Positions 6,165 to 7,600 of a DNA stretch of 7,600 nucleotides are shown here, piece by piece (positions within the stretch are counted from its first letter, which is position 1; each line of letters starts with the position of its first letter). Under the pieces are notes generated by a model. That model searched no databases. It was not told the origin of the DNA and saw nothing but the letters and a program-made list of their open reading frames with translations. Location of the stretch: NCBI GenBank assembly GCA_002335845.1, contig DDCV01000137.1:4525-12124 (forward strand), written 5' to 3'. Source of the stretch: Rickettsiales bacterium UBA1997 (GTDB lineage Bacteria; Pseudomonadota; Alphaproteobacteria; Rickettsiales; UBA1997). The position numbers were made by a program, and so were the translations under genes.

Positions 6165-6479
6165 ATGGACATGAAGCTTTTGATGCGTCAAGCACAAGAA
6201 ATGCAAAGTAAAATTCAGAAAATCCAAGAAGATCTTGCTCAGGCAGAATATGAAGGAAATGCTGGAGGCGGTTTAGTGAAGGTAAAGATTCTAGGATCTG
6301 GCGTTACTAAAAGCGTTGCGATAGATGATTCACTAATAAATACCGAGGAAAAAGATATTTTAGAAGATCTGATAGTCGCTGCTATAAATGATGCTAAGAA
6401 AAAGTCTGATGATGGTTCATCGGATGCTATGAAGGATGCAACTGGGGGCATGAATTTGCCAGCAGGATTCAAAATATAA
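6165..6479 (+). CDS. ybaB: YbaB/EbfC family nucleoid-associated protein
   Basis: 104-residue member of the YbaB/EbfC family, small dimeric DNA-binding proteins that coat or bend chromosomal DNA. The family layout is clear: an N-terminal helix with LMRQAQEMQSKIQKIQEDLA (6-25), then GNAGGGLVKVKILGSG (31-46) forming the central sheet, the segment ILEDLIVAAINDAKKK, and a Gly/Met-rich C-terminus ending GGMNLPAGFKI. Length is typical. ATG 6165 is used because it lies 4 bases after the dacF stop; the ATG at 6171 (MKLLMRQ) is equally possible and only two residues shorter. In many bacteria this gene lies between dnaX and recR; here it sits between a carboxypeptidase gene and trpF. No Shine-Dalgarno sequence is visible, and translational coupling to dacF is likely. 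Confidence 0.95.
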   Translation: MDMKLLMRQAQEMQSKIQKIQEDLAQAEYEGNAGGGLVKVKILGSGVTKSVAIDDSLINTEEKDILEDLIVAAINDAKKKSDDGSSDAMKDATGGMNLPAGFKI

Positions 6480-6481
6480 AG

Positions 6482-7126
6482 ATGCAAGTGAAGTTATGTG
6501 GCTTTACTGAAGATAAATCTTTGCAAGCGGCTATTGATTATAATTGCAACTTTATTGGCTTTATTTTTTGCGATAAATCGCCGCGCAATATTTCGTTATC
6601 ACAAGCAAAAATATTAGGAAAATTAGTTCCTGATCATATCGCAAAAGTTGCGGTTAGTGTTAATGCTGATATGCAATTTTTAACTACAATAAATGATTGC
6701 CTAAGGCCAAAATTTTTTCAATTCCATGGCAATGAAGATATAAATTATATCAAAAATTTTAAAGAAAAATTTCCACAATTAGGAGTTATTAAAGCTTTTT
6801 CTGTTGATTCAAATCAAAATTTTAGTGAAATAGAAAAATATAGTGAATTTTGCGACTATTTTTTATTCGATAGCAAGTCGCAAAATAGCTTTGGAGGCAC
6901 CGGAGTTGCGTTTGATTGGAAGATGTTAAAAGATAAAAATTTTACAAAAAAATGGTTTTTATCTGGCGGTCTAAATGCTGGCAATATAAAACAAGCTATT
7001 GCAGAATCTGCTGCAAATATGATTGATATTTCTTCTGGCATTGAAGAAATTAAGGGTCAAAAATCTTTGCAACTTATTGCGGATTTTATGCAAAAAATTA
7101 AAACTCTAGATGTTAGTACAGCTTAG
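6482..7126 (+). CDS. trpF: Phosphoribosylanthranilate isomerase (TrpF)
   Basis: Third step of tryptophan synthesis from chorismate via anthranilate: isomerises N-(5'-phosphoribosyl)anthranilate to the deoxyribulose form (CdRP) in the cytosol. The 214 residues follow the TIM-barrel family from end to end: VKLCGFT (3-9) with the catalytic base Cys6; SPR (33-35); QFHGNED (80-86); LFDS (128-131) with the general acid Asp130; GGTGVAFDW (138-146); LSGGLNAGNI (160-169); and IDISSGIEEIKGQK (181-194) for phosphate binding. All key residues are present, so the enzyme should be active. The start lies 2 bases after the ybaB stop, and its last 17 bases overlap the next gene. Unusually, trpB and trpA do not follow, although trpF-trpB-trpA is the common alphaproteobacterial order. 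The remaining pathway genes must be elsewhere if the pathway exists. Confidence 0.95.
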   Translation: MQVKLCGFTEDKSLQAAIDYNCNFIGFIFCDKSPRNISLSQAKILGKLVPDHIAKVAVSVNADMQFLTTINDCLRPKFFQFHGNEDINYIKNFKEKFPQLGVIKAFSVDSNQNFSEIEKYSEFCDYFLFDSKSQNSFGGTGVAFDWKMLKDKNFTKKWFLSGGLNAGNIKQAIAESAANMIDISSGIEEIKGQKSLQLIADFMQKIKTLDVSTA

Positions 7127-7600
7127 AAATTTTTTCTTTGGTGCGCCAAAGAATCCGTTTGATAAAAATACCCGTCACCACATTTCACTAATTGCATTTT
7201 TTGCTTGGGTTGGTCTTGGAGCTGATGGAATATCATCCTCTTCCTATGGTCCCGAAGAAGCTTTTTTAGCACTAGGGCAGCACCGAGATCTAGCAATTTA
7301 TCTGGCTATCGCTACAGCATTTACGGTATTTATCATATCATATGCCTATACTCAAGTTATAGAGCTTTTTCCCAATGGCGGCGGCGGTTATCGCGTTGCC
7401 ACCAAGCTTTTGGGTCGACATGCTGGATTGGTTTCAGGGTCGGCTCTCATAATTGATTATGTATTAACAATCTCTATCTCAATTGCCAGTGGCATTGACG
7501 CCCTATTTAGTTTTTTGCCGAGTGATTTGCAGCAATATAAAATATTCATTGCCATCTTTTTCGTCTGCTTTTTGGCATTTTTAAATTTGCGAGGCATGAA
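7110..7600 (+). CDS. APC-superfamily permease, 5' part (runs off the window)
   Basis: Starts at ATG 7110, inside the end of trpF (17-base overlap), and stays open for 163 full codons to the window edge; the 3' part is outside. After a short cytoplasmic stretch (MLVQLRNFFFGAPKNPFD) comes a first transmembrane segment with the motif WVGLGADGISSSSYGPEEAF (33-52). This motif is characteristic of a bacterial APC-superfamily branch related to the potassium transporter KimA (YdaO) and annotated variously as amino acid or potassium permeases. Further hydrophobic segments lie at about 60-85, 105-135 and 143-160, with FPNGGGGYRVATKLLG (87-102) as the conserved loop between them. Substrate cannot be decided from this part: K+ and amino acids are both possible. 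The overlap with trpF suggests co-transcription but not necessarily a shared function. No Shine-Dalgarno sequence; start supported by the conserved N-terminus. Confidence 0.88.
   Translation, partial: MLVQLRNFFFGAPKNPFDKNTRHHISLIAFFAWVGLGADGISSSSYGPEEAFLALGQHRDLAIYLAIATAFTVFIISYAYTQVIELFPNGGGGYRVATKLLGRHAGLVSGSALIIDYVLTISISIASGIDALFSFLPSDLQQYKIFIAIFFVCFLAFLNLRGM

Noticed and set aside
1..7600. Mobile elements, CRISPR arrays, toxin-antitoxin or defence genes
   Set aside because: No transposase, integrase, direct-repeat array, terminal inverted repeats or toxin-like pair was found in any part of the window.

Overview
The window is a strongly AT-rich, gene-dense stretch of bacterial chromosome. 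It looks like a low-GC, host-associated or streamlined alphaproteobacterium, most plausibly Rickettsiales or a neighbouring lineage. This rests on the alphaproteobacterial look of ClpP, on a SPOR-domain lipoprotein lying close to a DacF-type D-Ala-D-Ala carboxypeptidase, and on base composition. It is an inference; there is no rRNA or other marker to fix the taxon. I see no tRNA, rRNA, CRISPR array, insertion sequence or phage gene.

Layout. Positions 1-41 probably hold the last codons of an unidentified plus-strand gene, followed by a weak terminator (59-87). On the minus strand, grpE (420-1037) is followed 11 bases later by a two-motif CDGSH iron-sulfur protein gene (148-408). A 233-base divergent region (1038-1270) carries promoter candidates, palindromes and a possible 45-residue ORF. 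On the plus strand come clpP (1271-1891) and clpX (1980-3290), then two putative lipoproteins (SPOR-domain, 3350-4126; unrecognised, 4177-4779). A 199-base spacer precedes a tight group: dacF-like carboxypeptidase (4979-6160), YbaB/EbfC (6165-6479), trpF (6482-7126) and the 5' part of an APC-superfamily permease (7110 to the window edge).

How the genes fit together. The left half is proteostasis: GrpE recycles DnaK, and ClpX unfolds proteins for ClpP. The middle is envelope and peptidoglycan: a SPOR lipoprotein that should bind septal peptidoglycan, an unknown lipoprotein and a carboxypeptidase that trims stem peptides. The right-hand group has 4-base and 2-base gaps and then a 17-base overlap, which suggests co-transcription of functionally unrelated genes.

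Most of the window is ordinary housekeeping DNA and I do not see a clear new multi-gene system. The points most worth a second look are: a slippery heptamer abutting the stop codon of the unknown lipoprotein, with 61 further open codons in the -1 frame; an altered RKH loop in ClpX; the grpE-CDGSH pairing; a trpF without its usual trp neighbours; and a near-complete lack of Shine-Dalgarno sequences.
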